A stretch of DNA of 64,000 bases, taken from Nocardiopsis dassonvillei_B. GTDB lineage: Bacteria > Actinomycetota > Actinomycetes > Streptosporangiales > Streptosporangiaceae. Positions 56,507 through 64,000 of the stretch are shown here, one piece after another. The stretch is from NCBI RefSeq assembly GCF_964273065.1, contig NZ_OZ186815.1, forward strand, positions 5,456,001 through 5,520,000, written 5' to 3'. The position numbers and the translations under genes were made by a program. Within the stretch, counting starts at the first letter, position 1; the number at the start of each line of letters is the position of its first letter. The notes under the pieces are model-generated. The model did not search any database. It worked only from the letters and a program-made list of their open reading frames with translations, and was not told where the DNA came from.

Positions 56507-57214
56507 TCATCCCCGGGCGGCGACGGGGCCGGACAGGAGTCCGGCGCCGTCGGTGTGGCTGTACTGCTGTGCGCCCAGGACGTCCGCCAGGTGGCGTTCC
56601 ATCAGCGGCCGCACCTCGGCGACCGGGACGTCGCGCCCCAGTTCGGCGGTGAGCGAGGTGACCCCGGCGTCGGAGATGCCGCAGGGGACGATCCGGTCGA
56701 ACCACGACATGTCATTGTTGCAGTTCAGGGCGAGCCCGTGCATGCCGACCCCGCGGGCGATGCGGCAGCCGATCGCCGCGATCTTGCGCTCGATGAGCCC
56801 GCGACCGGGATCGGCGTCCAGCCACACCCCCGTGCGCCCCTCCACCCGCTCGCCGGTGAGGCCGTACTCCGCGATGGTGCGGATGATGGCCTCCTCCAGC
56901 ATGCGGACGTAGGCGATCACGTCGATGGGGTCCTTCAGCCGCACGATGGGGTACACCGTGAGCTGGCCGGGGCCGTGCCAGGTGATCTTGCCGCCACGGT
57001 CGATGTCCACGACCGGTGCGCCCGGGTCGGTGATGGGACGATCCCACCTCCCGGTGCGCTTGCCCGCCGTGTACACGGGTTCGTGCTCCAGGAAGAGGAC
57101 GGTGTCGGGCACCTCGCCGGCGACGCGGCGTTCGTGGAGCCGCTTCTGCAGGTCCCAGCCCTCCTGGTAGGGGACGGGGGTGTCGCCGAGCCATGCGTAA
57201 ACGAGATCACTCAC
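56507..57214 (-). CDS. lipB: octanoyl-[ACP]:protein N-octanoyltransferase
   Basis: 235 residues. Transfers octanoate from ACP to lipoyl domains (such as SucB here). The catalytic pair is Lys144 (ERKIAAIGCRI) and Cys178 (IVPCGISDAGVTSL), equivalent to Lys142/Cys176 of the mycobacterial enzyme; ITWHGPGQLTVYPI is the substrate-binding motif. GTG start: no ribosome site, but TAGAGT (57221-57226) is 6 nt upstream and includes the TAG stop of the preceding SDR gene, 9 bp away. So lipB may be both read through from the SDR gene and started leaderless. Confidence 0.96.
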   Translation of the reverse strand: MSDLVYAWLGDTPVPYQEGWDLQKRLHERRVAGEVPDTVLFLEHEPVYTAGKRTGRWDRPITDPGAPVVDIDRGGKITWHGPGQLTVYPIVRLKDPIDVIAYVRMLEEAIIRTIAEYGLTGERVEGRTGVWLDADPGRGLIERKIAAIGCRIARGVGMHGLALNCNNDMSWFDRIVPCGISDAGVTSLTAELGRDVPVAEVRPLMERHLADVLGAQQYSHTDGAGLLSGPVAARG

Positions 57215-57223
57215 ACATTCACT

Positions 57224-58162
57224 CTACGCCCCGGCGGAGGGCAGCGGTCTGGCCAGGATGTCGGATAGCGCACTGTCGATGGTGGGAAGTGTGAAGGAAT
57301 AACCTTCCTTGATCAGGCGTTCGGGACGCCCCCGGAGGTCCAGCAGGGCGGTCTCCTCCGCGTAGTCCCCCAGGGTGGCCCGCAGCGCGGTCGCGGGGAC
57401 CCGCAGGACCGCCGGGCGGTCCAGGGCGCGGGCCAGGGCCTCGGTGAACGCGGCGTTGCTCACCGGCTCGGGGGCGCACAGGTTGACCGGCCCGGTGATG
57501 TCCGGGCGGTCCAGCAGGAAGCGGATCGCGTCGACGGCGTCGCGCGTCGCGATCCACGTCATGTACTGGGCGCCCGAGCCGATCCGGCCGCCCAGGCCGG
57601 CCCGGTACAGCGGCAGCACCGACCGCAGGTAACCGCCGGAGCGGTCCAGGACCACCGCCATCCGCAGGTGGACGGTGGATATCCCCACCGACGGGTCCGC
57701 GGCCTCGGCGGCGGCCTCCTCCCAGTCCTCGCAGACCCGCGCCAGGAAACCGGTGCCGGCCGGGTCCGCCTCGGAGACCACCCGCCCCCCGGTGTCCCCG
57801 TAGAACTGCATGCCGGAGGCGGCCAGCAGCCGCGGGGGAGGGGCGTCCATGCCCGCCATCGCCCGCACCAGCGTCCGGGTCCCGCGCACCCGGGCCCGCC
57901 GGATCGCCTCCTGCCTCCCCCGCTGCCACGGCGTGTGCGGCAGCGGGGCCCCGGACAGGTGCACCACGGCGTCGGCGCCGTGCAGCGCCACCGTGTCCAC
58001 CCGCCCCTGTTCGGGGCGCCACTCGGCCTCCTCCAGCCGCGACCGGTAGACCGGCCGGGGAGCGCGCCGCACCATGCGGACCACGTGGTGTCCGTCGGCG
58101 AGCAGCGCCTCGACCAGTACCGCTCCGACGAGTCCAGAAGTGCCCGTGATCGCCACTTTCAT
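57224..58162 (-). CDS. TIGR01777-type NAD-dependent epimerase/SDR protein
   Basis: 312 residues. Extended SDR fold: MKVAITGTSGLVGAVLVEALLADGHHVVRMVRR (Rossmann motif), HLSGAPL, RVRGTRTLVRAM, then the family block PRLLAASGMQFYGDTG, FLARVCEDWE and LRMAVVLDRSGGYLRSVLPLYRAGLGGRIGSGAQYMTWI. A C-terminal DUF1731 segment (ATLGDYAEETALLDLRGRPERLIKEGYSF) completes it. The substrate is unknown. The ATG at 58162 is chosen: TAGACA (58170-58175) is 7 nt upstream without a ribosome site. It is 9 bp from lipB; a functional link to lipoate metabolism is not established. Confidence 0.92.
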   Translation of the reverse strand: MKVAITGTSGLVGAVLVEALLADGHHVVRMVRRAPRPVYRSRLEEAEWRPEQGRVDTVALHGADAVVHLSGAPLPHTPWQRGRQEAIRRARVRGTRTLVRAMAGMDAPPPRLLAASGMQFYGDTGGRVVSEADPAGTGFLARVCEDWEEAAAEAADPSVGISTVHLRMAVVLDRSGGYLRSVLPLYRAGLGGRIGSGAQYMTWIATRDAVDAIRFLLDRPDITGPVNLCAPEPVSNAAFTEALARALDRPAVLRVPATALRATLGDYAEETALLDLRGRPERLIKEGYSFTLPTIDSALSDILARPLPSAGA

Positions 58163-58421
58163 GCTCAGGTGTCTACCCGGCACGGGAGCGAGTACCGGCG
58201 GGCGGGGGTGCCTTTGCCCGGTCGGCTGGATTTTTTCTCGGGGAGTTTCGCCAAAGTCCTGCGGAGCGGCCCCGCGGTCTTCTACTTTGAACGTGGGACA
58301 TGGAACTCCGCGTCAATGCGGAGTCACCGTGGGCGACGCGTCGTCGGGCTGGCTGTCGCGTCCACCCCGAAGACCTTTGATGATGGGGATCATCAGGGGA
58401 TGGTGATTGGTGGGGTAGAAA
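58163..58421. other. noncoding spacer between the SDR and FMN reductase genes
   Basis: Locally lower GC content with T-runs near 58230, a 7-bp hairpin (ACTCCGC / GCGGAGT, about 58312-58331) and no ORF with a convincing ribosome site. It carries the SDR promoter (58170) at its left end. Confidence 0.5.
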
Positions 58422-58453
58422 GACGGGGCGGCGCCGCAAGGCGCCGCCCCGTC
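58422..58453 (-). terminator. terminator of the FMN reductase gene
   Basis: A 14-bp perfect stem (GACGGGGCGGCGCC and its complement) with a 4-nt loop, followed by TTTCT on the minus strand, 84 nt past the stop. Confidence 0.88.
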
Positions 58454-58537
58454 CACTGTTCCCGTCCCGGGTCCGCGCTCCGCCGCCGGTCGGGAACCGG
58501 CAGCCCCCGGCGGGTACTCCACGGCCCCGCTCCGGTC

Positions 58538-59107
58538 TCAGGCGGGGTAGGGGCGGCGGTCACGGGCCTCGCGCAGGGCGAGCGCCCACCAGGCGAGCTC
58601 GTCCAGCAGGAGCCCGGCCGCGGCGTCGGCGCCCGCCATCCCGGGGGAGGGCCGCCCGTCCGCCTCGAACAGCGAGCCCGCGTTGTGCAGGCTCACCGTG
58701 TCGCGGATCGTCGCCACGTGCAGCTCGGAGAAGACCGTGCGCAGCTGCTCGATCGCGCGCAGGCCGCCGGACATCCCGCCGTAGGAGACGAACCCCGCAG
58801 CCTTGCCGAACCACTCGCGGCGTGCCGAGTCGATGGCGCTCTTGAGCGGGCCCGGATAGCCGTGGTTGTACTCGGGGGTGACCACCACGAACCCGTCGGC
58901 GGCCGCCACCCGGGGGCCGAAGTCCGCCACCGGTGTGCCGTGCCCGTGCCCGTAGCGCTCGTCGACGGGCAGGTCCGCCACGTCCAGGACGTCGATGTCC
59001 AGGTCCGCCCGGCTCCGGGCCAGGTCCACGAACCAGCGGGAGACCGCCGGCCCCGTGCGTCCGTTCCGGTTCGCGCCCAGGATCACCGCGATCCGCAGGT
59101 TGTCCAT
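58538..59107 (-). CDS. NAD(P)H-dependent FMN reductase (flavodoxin-like oxidoreductase)
   Basis: 189 residues of the NADPH-dependent FMN reductase/azoreductase (ChrR/ArsH-like) family. The phosphate-binding loop is LGANRNGRTGPAVSRWF (about 10-26), followed by VVTPEYNHGYPGPLKSAID, the family signature, and FVSYGGMSGGLRAIEQLR. It reduces flavins, quinones or azo compounds, often in oxidative stress defence. The ATG has AAGGA 8 nt upstream. The promoter has the 19-bp spacing and palindrome of MerR-family activators (SoxR-like), so redox-triggered expression is plausible. No MerR gene is adjacent. Confidence 0.92.
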   Translation of the reverse strand: MDNLRIAVILGANRNGRTGPAVSRWFVDLARSRADLDIDVLDVADLPVDERYGHGHGTPVADFGPRVAAADGFVVVTPEYNHGYPGPLKSAIDSARREWFGKAAGFVSYGGMSGGLRAIEQLRTVFSELHVATIRDTVSLHNAGSLFEADGRPSPGMAGADAAAGLLLDELAWWALALREARDRRPYPA

Positions 59108-59142
59108 GTGTGAGGTCCTTGTGCCGTGCTGTCGGTGCACCA

Positions 59143-59173
59143 ACGCTAAAACCTCAACAGCTGTAGAGGTCAA
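59143..59173 (-). promoter_or_regulatory. MerR/SoxR-type promoter of the FMN reductase gene
   Basis: On the minus strand: TTGACC (-35), exactly 19 bp, TAGCGT (-10). The spacer holds the 20-bp palindrome ACCTCTACAG-CTGTTGAGGT (59151-59170), one mismatch. The overlong spacer with central dyad is diagnostic of MerR-family control, and the outer CCTC/GAGG match SoxR boxes. Confidence 0.8.
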
Positions 59174-59197
59174 GTGAATGTGAGCTTTCACGCCGGA

Positions 59198-59223
59198 GGC
59201 CGGGCACCGTGCGGTACCCGGCC
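59198..59223 (-). terminator. hairpin terminator of sucB
   Basis: A 7-bp outer stem (GGCCGGG / CCCGGCC) with an inner ACCG/CGGT pair, starting 22 nt after the sucB stop. Confidence 0.65.
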
Positions 59224-59245
59224 CCCGGCGTGGAGCGGCGGACCG

Positions 59246-61042
59246 CTAGGCCAGGCCCAGCTCGCCCTCGAAGCGGCCCTCCTCCAGACGGTCCCCGACC
59301 GCCTTCAGGAAGCGGCCGGCGTCGGCACCGTCGATGAGGCGGTGGTCGAAGCCCAGCGAGAGGTACACCATCGAGCGCACCGCGATGACCTCGCCGCCCG
59401 AGGCCGGGTCCTCGACCACGACGGGGCGCTTGACGACGGCGCCGGTGCCCAGGATCGCAACCTGCGGCTGGTTGATGATCGGGGTGCCGAACAGCGCCCC
59501 GGTGCCACCGGTCTCGGCGATGGTGAACGTGCCGCCGCCCAGCTCGTCCGGGCCCAGCCGACCGGTGTGGGCCCGCTCGCTCAGGTCCGCGATGGTGCCG
59601 GCCAGAGCGCTCAGGCCGAGCTTGCCCGCGTCCTTGACGACCGGGACCAGCAGGCCGCGCTCGGTGTCCACCGACACGCCCAGGTTCTCGACGTCGTGGT
59701 AGGTCACCTCCTGCTTCTCCGCGTCGATGAACGCGTTGAGCTTGGGGTGGGCGCGCAGCGCCTCCACGGTGGCCAGGGCGAAGAAGGCGAAGAAGTCCGG
59801 CGCCGTCCCGCCCTGCTCGGCGGCCCGCTCGCGCAGCCGCGCGATCTTGGTGACGTCCACCTCCAGGACCTGGGTGGTCGTCGCCGAGACGTGCAGGGAC
59901 TCCACCATGCTGTCGGCGATGTACTTGCGCAGGCGGGTGAGCTTCTCGGTGCGGCCGCGCAGCGCCGAGTCGTCGGACTGCTTGCGCGGGGCCGAGGACG
60001 GCGCGGTCGGGGAGGCGGCGCGCGCGGCGGCGGCCTTCTGCTCCTCGGCCGCCTTGAGCACGTCCTGCTTGCGGATACGGCCGCCCACGCCGGTGCCCCG
60101 GACGCGGCTCAGGTCCACGCGGTGCTCGGCGGCGAGCTTGCGCACCAGCGGGGTCACGTAGCCCTCGGTGCCGGTGTCGGTGCCCGACGGGCCGGTGCCG
60201 TTCAGGGTGCCGATGTCCACCGACGGTGACTCGTTCTCCGCTACGGGCTCGGCCTTGCGCTCGAACTTCGGCTCCGGCCTGCTCTCGGGCTCGGGTTCCG
60301 GCTTGCTCTCCTGCCTCGGCTCGGATTCGGCGGCCTTGGCCGTGGCCGCCGGTTCCGGTGTGGCGGCAGGGGTCTCGGAGGGGGCTGCGCCCTCGCCGCC
60401 CTCACCGCCGATGACGGCGATCCGCGCGCCGATCTCCACGGTCTCGTCCTCCTGGACGAGGACCTGGGTGAGCACGCCCGCGACCGGGGAGGGGATCTCG
60501 GTGTCCACCTTGTCGGTGGAGACCTCAAGGAGCGGCTCGTCGACCTCGACGCTGTCGCCCACGTTCTTCAGCCACTGTGTGACAGTGCCCTCCGTGACAC
60601 TCTCACCCAGGGCCGGCATGGTCACCGACGTCTCGGGGCCCGCGGCGGTCGGTGTTTCCGGCGCTCCGGCCGCTTGCCCGGCCCCGGGCTCCGGTGCCGG
60701 CGCGGTCTGCGGCTCCTCCGGCTCCTGCGGCTCTTCTTCCTTCCGCTGCGGCTCCTCCTGCTCCTCTTCGGCGGCGGGAGCCGGAGCGGTGGCGGCGTCC
60801 TCGCCCTCACCGCCGATGACGGCGATCTTCGCGCCGATCTCCACGGTCTCGTCCTCCTGGACGAGGATCTTGGTGAGCACGCCCGCGACCGGGGAGGGGA
60901 TCTCGGTGTCCACCTTGTCGGTGGAGACCTCAAGGAGCGGCTCGTCGACCTCGACGGTGTCGCCCACGTTCTTCAGCCACTGGGTCACGGTTCCCTCGGT
61001 GACGCTCTCACCCAGGGCGGGCATGGAAACGGATGTCGGCAT
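59246..61042 (-). CDS. sucB: 2-oxoacid dehydrogenase E2 (dihydrolipoamide succinyl/acyltransferase)
   Basis: 598 residues. Two N-terminal lipoyl domains (1-77 and 138-215), each with the lipoylated Lys in STDKVDTE, are joined by Pro/Glu/Ala linkers; then the E1/E3-binding domain (YVTPLVRKLAAEHRVDLSRVRGTGVGGRIRKQDVL, about 295-330) and the acyltransferase domain ending in the catalytic FDHRLIDGADAG (His about 567). Domain order fits actinobacterial SucB/DlaT, whose substrate may be succinyl or acetyl; sucB is the usual name. lpd lies upstream on the same strand, separated by a terminator. Lipoylation would use LipB and LipA encoded nearby. Confidence 0.94.
   Translation of the reverse strand: MPTSVSMPALGESVTEGTVTQWLKNVGDTVEVDEPLLEVSTDKVDTEIPSPVAGVLTKILVQEDETVEIGAKIAVIGGEGEDAATAPAPAAEEEQEEPQRKEEEPQEPEEPQTAPAPEPGAGQAAGAPETPTAAGPETSVTMPALGESVTEGTVTQWLKNVGDSVEVDEPLLEVSTDKVDTEIPSPVAGVLTQVLVQEDETVEIGARIAVIGGEGGEGAAPSETPAATPEPAATAKAAESEPRQESKPEPEPESRPEPKFERKAEPVAENESPSVDIGTLNGTGPSGTDTGTEGYVTPLVRKLAAEHRVDLSRVRGTGVGGRIRKQDVLKAAEEQKAAAARAASPTAPSSAPRKQSDDSALRGRTEKLTRLRKYIADSMVESLHVSATTTQVLEVDVTKIARLRERAAEQGGTAPDFFAFFALATVEALRAHPKLNAFIDAEKQEVTYHDVENLGVSVDTERGLLVPVVKDAGKLGLSALAGTIADLSERAHTGRLGPDELGGGTFTIAETGGTGALFGTPIINQPQVAILGTGAVVKRPVVVEDPASGGEVIAVRSMVYLSLGFDHRLIDGADAGRFLKAVGDRLEEGRFEGELGLA
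60410..60619 (-). repeat. lipoyl-domain DNA repeat (copy 2)
   Basis: 210 bp that differ from 60815-61024 at only 12 positions by my count (about 94% identity), including more than 80 consecutive identical bases. It encodes the second lipoyl domain of SucB. Confidence 0.9.
60815..61024 (-). repeat. lipoyl-domain DNA repeat (copy 1)
   Basis: 210-bp copy encoding the first lipoyl domain; direct repeat of 60410-60619, 405 bp apart. Confidence 0.9.
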
Positions 61043-61110
61043 GGGTTCCTCGTTGGATATGGGCGCGGTGTCCTGCCCGATCCCGGTGATGGGCAGCGCG
61101 GATGTACGGC

Positions 61111-61141
61111 GGCGGGGGCGGGCCGTGGGCCCGCCCCCGCC
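61111..61141 (-). terminator. hairpin terminator of lpd
   Basis: A 14-bp perfect GC stem with a 3-nt GTG/CAC loop, beginning 8 nt after the lpd stop codon; separates lpd from sucB. Confidence 0.85.
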
Positions 61142-61148
61142 GGTGCGG

Positions 61149-62525
61149 TCAGTCGTGGACGTGGAGCGGCTTGCCCGCCAGCGCGAGGTGCGCCTCGCCC
61201 AGTGCCTCCGACTGGCTCGGGTGCGGGTGGATCAGCTGGGCCACCTCGGAGGGCAGCGCCTCCCAGTTGTAGATGAGCTGGCCCTCGGCGATCAGCTCGC
61301 CGACGCGGCTGCCCACCATGTGGACGCCCAGCACGGGACCGTCCTTCTCGGCGATGACCTTGACGGCGCCCTGGGTCTGGAGGATCTGGCTCTTGCCGTT
61401 GCCGGCCAGGTTGTAGTTCACCTCGACGACCTCCAGTCCGCGCTCCCGGGCGGCCTTGGTGGTCAGGCCGACGGAGGCGACCTCGGGCTCGCAGTAGGTG
61501 ACCCGGGGGACGCCGTCGTAGTCGATCGGGGCCGGGTTGAGGCCCGCGATGTGCTCGGCGACGAAGATGCCCTCGGCGAAGCCGACGTGGGCCAGCTGCA
61601 GGGTCGGGATCAGGTCGCCGACCGCGTAGATGTTCCCGACGCCGGTGTGCAGGTTCTCGTCGACGGTGACGAAGCCGCGGTCCAGGGAGACGCCCTGCTC
61701 CTCGTAGCCCAGGCCCTCGGAGACGGGGCCGCGGCCGATCGCGACCAGCAGCACCTCGGCCTCCAGGGTCTTGCCGCCCTGGAGGGTGACGGTGACACCG
61801 GAGTCGGTGGTCTTGACCGACTCGAAGGGGGTGCCCAGCTCGTACTTGATGCCGCGCTTGCGGAAGGCGCGCTCCAGCAGCTTGGAGCTGGACTCCTCCT
61901 CGACCGGCACCAGGTGCGGGAGGGCCTCGACGATGGTGACCTCGGCGCCGTAGGAGCGCCACACGCTGGCGAACTCCACGCCGATCACGCCGCCGCCCAG
62001 GACGATCACCGAGGAGGGGACGCGGTCCAGGCCCAGGGCCTGGTCGCTGGTCATGACCTTCTCGCCGTCGATCTCCAGGCCCAGGGTCTTGGGCTTGGAG
62101 CCGGTGGCCAGGAGGATGTTCGCGCCCTTGTAGACAGCGTCGCCGACGGTGACCTCGTCCTTGCCGGTGAGGCGGCCCTCGCCCTCGACGACGGTGATCT
62201 TGCGGGACTTGACCAGACCGGTGAGGCCCTTGTGCAGGCCGTTGACCACCTTGTCCTTGTACTTGTGCACGGCCTCGATGTCGATGCCCTCGAAGGTGGC
62301 CCTGACACCGAAGTTCTCGCTCTCCTTGGCGGAGTCGGCGACCTCGGCCGAGTGCAGGAGGGCCTTGGTGGGGATGCAGCCGCGGTGCAGGCAGGTGCCA
62401 CCGAGCTTGTCCTTCTCGATCAGCACGACGCTCATGTCGAGCTCCGCGGCGCGCAGTGCCGCCGCGTATCCGCCGCTGCCGCCGCCAAGGACGACGAGGT
62501 CGAAGGTGCCGCCGCTCTCACTCAC
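61149..62525 (-). CDS. lpdA: dihydrolipoyl dehydrogenase (E3)
   Basis: 458 residues. Re-oxidises dihydrolipoyl groups of 2-oxoacid dehydrogenase complexes with NAD+. FAD motif VVLGGGSGGYAAALRAA (11-27), redox disulfide Cys45/Cys50 (GGTCLHRGCIPTKALL), NAD motif VLGGGVIGVEFA and the C-terminal active-site pair His435/Glu440 (HPHPSQSEALGEAH). GTG start with GGAG 9 nt upstream. It sits just upstream of sucB, whose E2 is its partner, and downstream of pepA. Confidence 0.97.
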   Translation of the reverse strand: MSESGGTFDLVVLGGGSGGYAAALRAAELDMSVVLIEKDKLGGTCLHRGCIPTKALLHSAEVADSAKESENFGVRATFEGIDIEAVHKYKDKVVNGLHKGLTGLVKSRKITVVEGEGRLTGKDEVTVGDAVYKGANILLATGSKPKTLGLEIDGEKVMTSDQALGLDRVPSSVIVLGGGVIGVEFASVWRSYGAEVTIVEALPHLVPVEEESSSKLLERAFRKRGIKYELGTPFESVKTTDSGVTVTLQGGKTLEAEVLLVAIGRGPVSEGLGYEEQGVSLDRGFVTVDENLHTGVGNIYAVGDLIPTLQLAHVGFAEGIFVAEHIAGLNPAPIDYDGVPRVTYCEPEVASVGLTTKAARERGLEVVEVNYNLAGNGKSQILQTQGAVKVIAEKDGPVLGVHMVGSRVGELIAEGQLIYNWEALPSEVAQLIHPHPSQSEALGEAHLALAGKPLHVHD

Positions 62526-62568
62526 GGGAACGAACTCCTTGTTGTGGTGGCTGGTGATTCTGGTGGGT

Positions 62569-62595
62569 CCGCGGCTCGGGGGGAGGGGGCCGCGG
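62569..62595 (-). terminator. hairpin after pepA
   Basis: CCGCGGC and GCCGCGG arms (7 bp) with a 13-nt G-rich loop, 49 nt beyond the pepA stop; modest strength. Confidence 0.5.
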
Positions 62596-62644
62596 TCGGG
62601 GCGGTCGGCGCGGGCTCAGGGAGCGCCGCCGCCCCGGGGCGTGC

Positions 62645-64000
62645 CTACCCGGCGTAGGACTCCGCGATGCGGACCAGCGTCCGGGTGCCGGCGCCGGTGC
62701 CGCCCTTGGGCGTGTACCCGTGCGGGCCGCCCTGGTTGAAGGAGGGGCCCGCGATGTCGAGGTGGGCCCACTTGACGCCCTCGCCGATGAACTCCTTGAG
62801 GAAGACGCCGGCGGAGAGCATGCCGCCCCAGCGCTCGCCCGCCACGTTGGCGATGTCGGCGACCGCGGAGTCGAGGCCCCCGCGCAGCTCGGCGGGCAGC
62901 GGCATCGGCCAGGCGGCCTCGCCCTCGGCCCCGGCCGCGGCGACGACCTGCTCGCGCACCCCGTCGTCGTTGGCCATGACCGCGAACACGCGGGTGCCGA
63001 GCGCGACCAGCTGGGCGCCGGTCAGCGTGGCGATGTCCAGGACCAGGTCGGGCTCGTCCTCCTGGGCGCGGACCAGGGCGTCGGCCATGACCAGGCGGCC
63101 CTCGGCGTCGGTGTTGAGGACCTCGACGGTCTTGCCGCCGTAGATGCTCAGGACGTCGGAGGGGCGCTGGGCGGTGCCGCTGGGCATGTTCTCGGCCACG
63201 GCCAGGTAGCCGATGACGTTGACCTTCAGCCCCAGGGCGGAGACGGCCCGCAGGGCGGCGAGCACGGAGGCGGCGCCGGCCATGTCGGACTTCATCCAGT
63301 CCATGGCGCCGGCGGGCTTGAGGGACAGGCCGCCGGAGTCGAAGGTGATGCCCTTGCCGATGAAGGCGACCGTGCGGGTGGCCTCCGGGTGGGTGTGCGC
63401 CAGGCGGACCAGGCGCGGCGGGTTGGCCGAGCCCTGGCCGACGCCGGTCAGGCCGCCGTAGCCGCCCTCGGCCAGGGCCTGCTCGTCCAGCACCTCGATG
63501 TCCAGGCCGGCCTGCTCGGCGATCTCCTGCGCGACCGCGGCCAGGTCCTCGGGGACCAGGTCCGAGGGCGCGGTGTTGACCAGGTCCCGGGTCAGCTCGA
63601 CGGCCTCGGCCAGGACGGCGGCGCGCTCGGCCGCGGCCTGCGCCTCCGGTGCGCCGCTCACCAGGAGCAGCGCCAGGTCCTCGGACTTCTTCTCGGCCTT
63701 CTCGCCGGTGCGGTAGCGGTCGAAGGAGTACGCGCCCAGGCGGGCGCCCAGGGCGACGGCCCCGGCCTCCTCGGCGGTGTCGGCCGGCAGGGCCAGCGCC
63801 ACGCGGCCGGCGCCCTCGGGGCGGCCGACCAGGGTGCGCAGCGCGGCGCCCGCGGCGCGGGCGAGGACGTCGGTGTCGACCGGGCCGTCGGCGGGCCTGT
63901 CACCGAGGCCGACGGCGACGATCACCGGGGCGGCGACGGCCCCGAGGGAGGGAAGGGTGTGCACCTCCTCTGCGGCGCCGCTCGCTCCCAGGAGCGACAG
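62645..64000 (-). CDS. pepA: leucyl aminopeptidase (M17), 5' end cut by the window
   Basis: The C-terminal about 451 residues are visible; the open frame continues to the right edge (encoding LSLLGASGAAEEVHTLP... before the first internal GTG at 63964), so the true start lies outside. M17 motifs are complete: GKGITFDSGG (zinc-binding Lys and Asp), KSDMAGAASVLAAL and the family signature NTDAEGRLVMADAL. The C-terminal GLPTKGGTGAGTRTLV-like end (TPKGGTGAGTRTLVRIAE) is normal. It is a cytoplasmic zinc exopeptidase that removes N-terminal amino acids. It precedes lpd and sucB, an order I recall from Streptomyces. Confidence 0.94.
   Translation of the reverse strand: MSLLGASGAAEEVHTLPSLGAVAAPVIVAVGLGDRPADGPVDTDVLARAAGAALRTLVGRPEGAGRVALALPADTAEEAGAVALGARLGAYSFDRYRTGEKAEKKSEDLALLLVSGAPEAQAAAERAAVLAEAVELTRDLVNTAPSDLVPEDLAAVAQEIAEQAGLDIEVLDEQALAEGGYGGLTGVGQGSANPPRLVRLAHTHPEATRTVAFIGKGITFDSGGLSLKPAGAMDWMKSDMAGAASVLAALRAVSALGLKVNVIGYLAVAENMPSGTAQRPSDVLSIYGGKTVEVLNTDAEGRLVMADALVRAQEDEPDLVLDIATLTGAQLVALGTRVFAVMANDDGVREQVVAAAGAEGEAAWPMPLPAELRGGLDSAVADIANVAGERWGGMLSAGVFLKEFIGEGVKWAHLDIAGPSFNQGGPHGYTPKGGTGAGTRTLVRIAESYAG

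Noticed and set aside
58163..58439. Short ORFs in the spacer upstream of the SDR gene
   Set aside because: Neither strand has a ribosome site with a plausible product; one frame only reads across the terminator hairpin of the FMN reductase gene.

Overview
The window is very GC-rich actinobacterial chromosome. Coding sequences use GTG and TTG starts freely, and Streptomyces-type gene families recur: GlnR-controlled glnA with glnE, F420 enzymes, LCP proteins, LAL regulators, DUF4191 and GlnA2. The gene set and order (map, npdG, panB, glnA2, nadE, glnE, glnA1, RDD protein, DUF4191, lipA, lipB, sucB, lpd, pepA) recall the conserved core of Streptomyces-like chromosomes. A Nocardiopsis-like or related filamentous actinomycete is my best guess from style; nothing in the sequence proves the genus. 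I saw no rRNA, tRNA, CRISPR array, transposase or phage gene.

Layout. 1-10 kb: a cut acyl-CoA dehydrogenase/oxidase, an XRE regulator, then a row of peptidases (LD-carboxypeptidase, M20, M55 D-aminopeptidase, methionine aminopeptidase) with a HEAT-repeat protein, an F420 pair (npdG and an LLM oxidoreductase) and panB. 10-16.5 kb: a DHA2-type exporter, a NarL-type two-component system facing a membrane protein across a palindrome, and an NsrR-hmp nitric oxide detoxification pair. 16.5-26.7 kb: two tandem LAL regulators (ATPase plus LuxR HTH), an ArsR-like/small membrane protein/quinone-oxidoreductase operon, and a LysR/MFS divergon. 26.7-31 kb: a noncoding repeat region, glnA2 and nadE. 31-39 kb: two more LAL regulators on the minus strand, each preceded by a tiny Arg-rich ORF and a shared bipartite upstream motif. 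39-44.7 kb: surface and membrane proteins, a secreted alpha-amylase with LacI-type operators, and a VanY-like peptidase divergent from an OmpR-type two-component system. 44.7-50.2 kb: glnE, glnA1 (with a full GlnR box) and an RDD protein. 50.3-54.5 kb: two LCP (LytR-CpsA-Psr) paralogues and a DUF2975/XRE module. 54.5-64 kb: DUF4191, lipA, lipB, an SDR epimerase, an FMN reductase, sucB, lpd and the 3' part of pepA.

How the genes fit together. lipB and lipA make and attach lipoate; sucB and lpd are lipoate-dependent 2-oxoacid dehydrogenase subunits. GlnE would adenylylate GlnA1, which keeps the target tyrosine; GlnA2 lacks that segment. NsrR probably represses hmp through an 11-1-11 palindrome. 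Many genes have a TANNNT-like -10 element 6-8 bases before the start codon and no Shine-Dalgarno sequence, so leaderless transcripts are predicted for at least a dozen genes, including all four LAL regulators. Several gene ends carry strong GC-rich hairpins, and four intergenic spacers hold degenerate tandem repeats.

The strongest candidate for something undescribed is the duplicated cassette [bipartite motif - tiny Arg-rich ORF - LAL regulator] at 31.9-38.9 kb. It carries a 152-bp tract of perfect identity between the two otherwise diverged ATPase genes.
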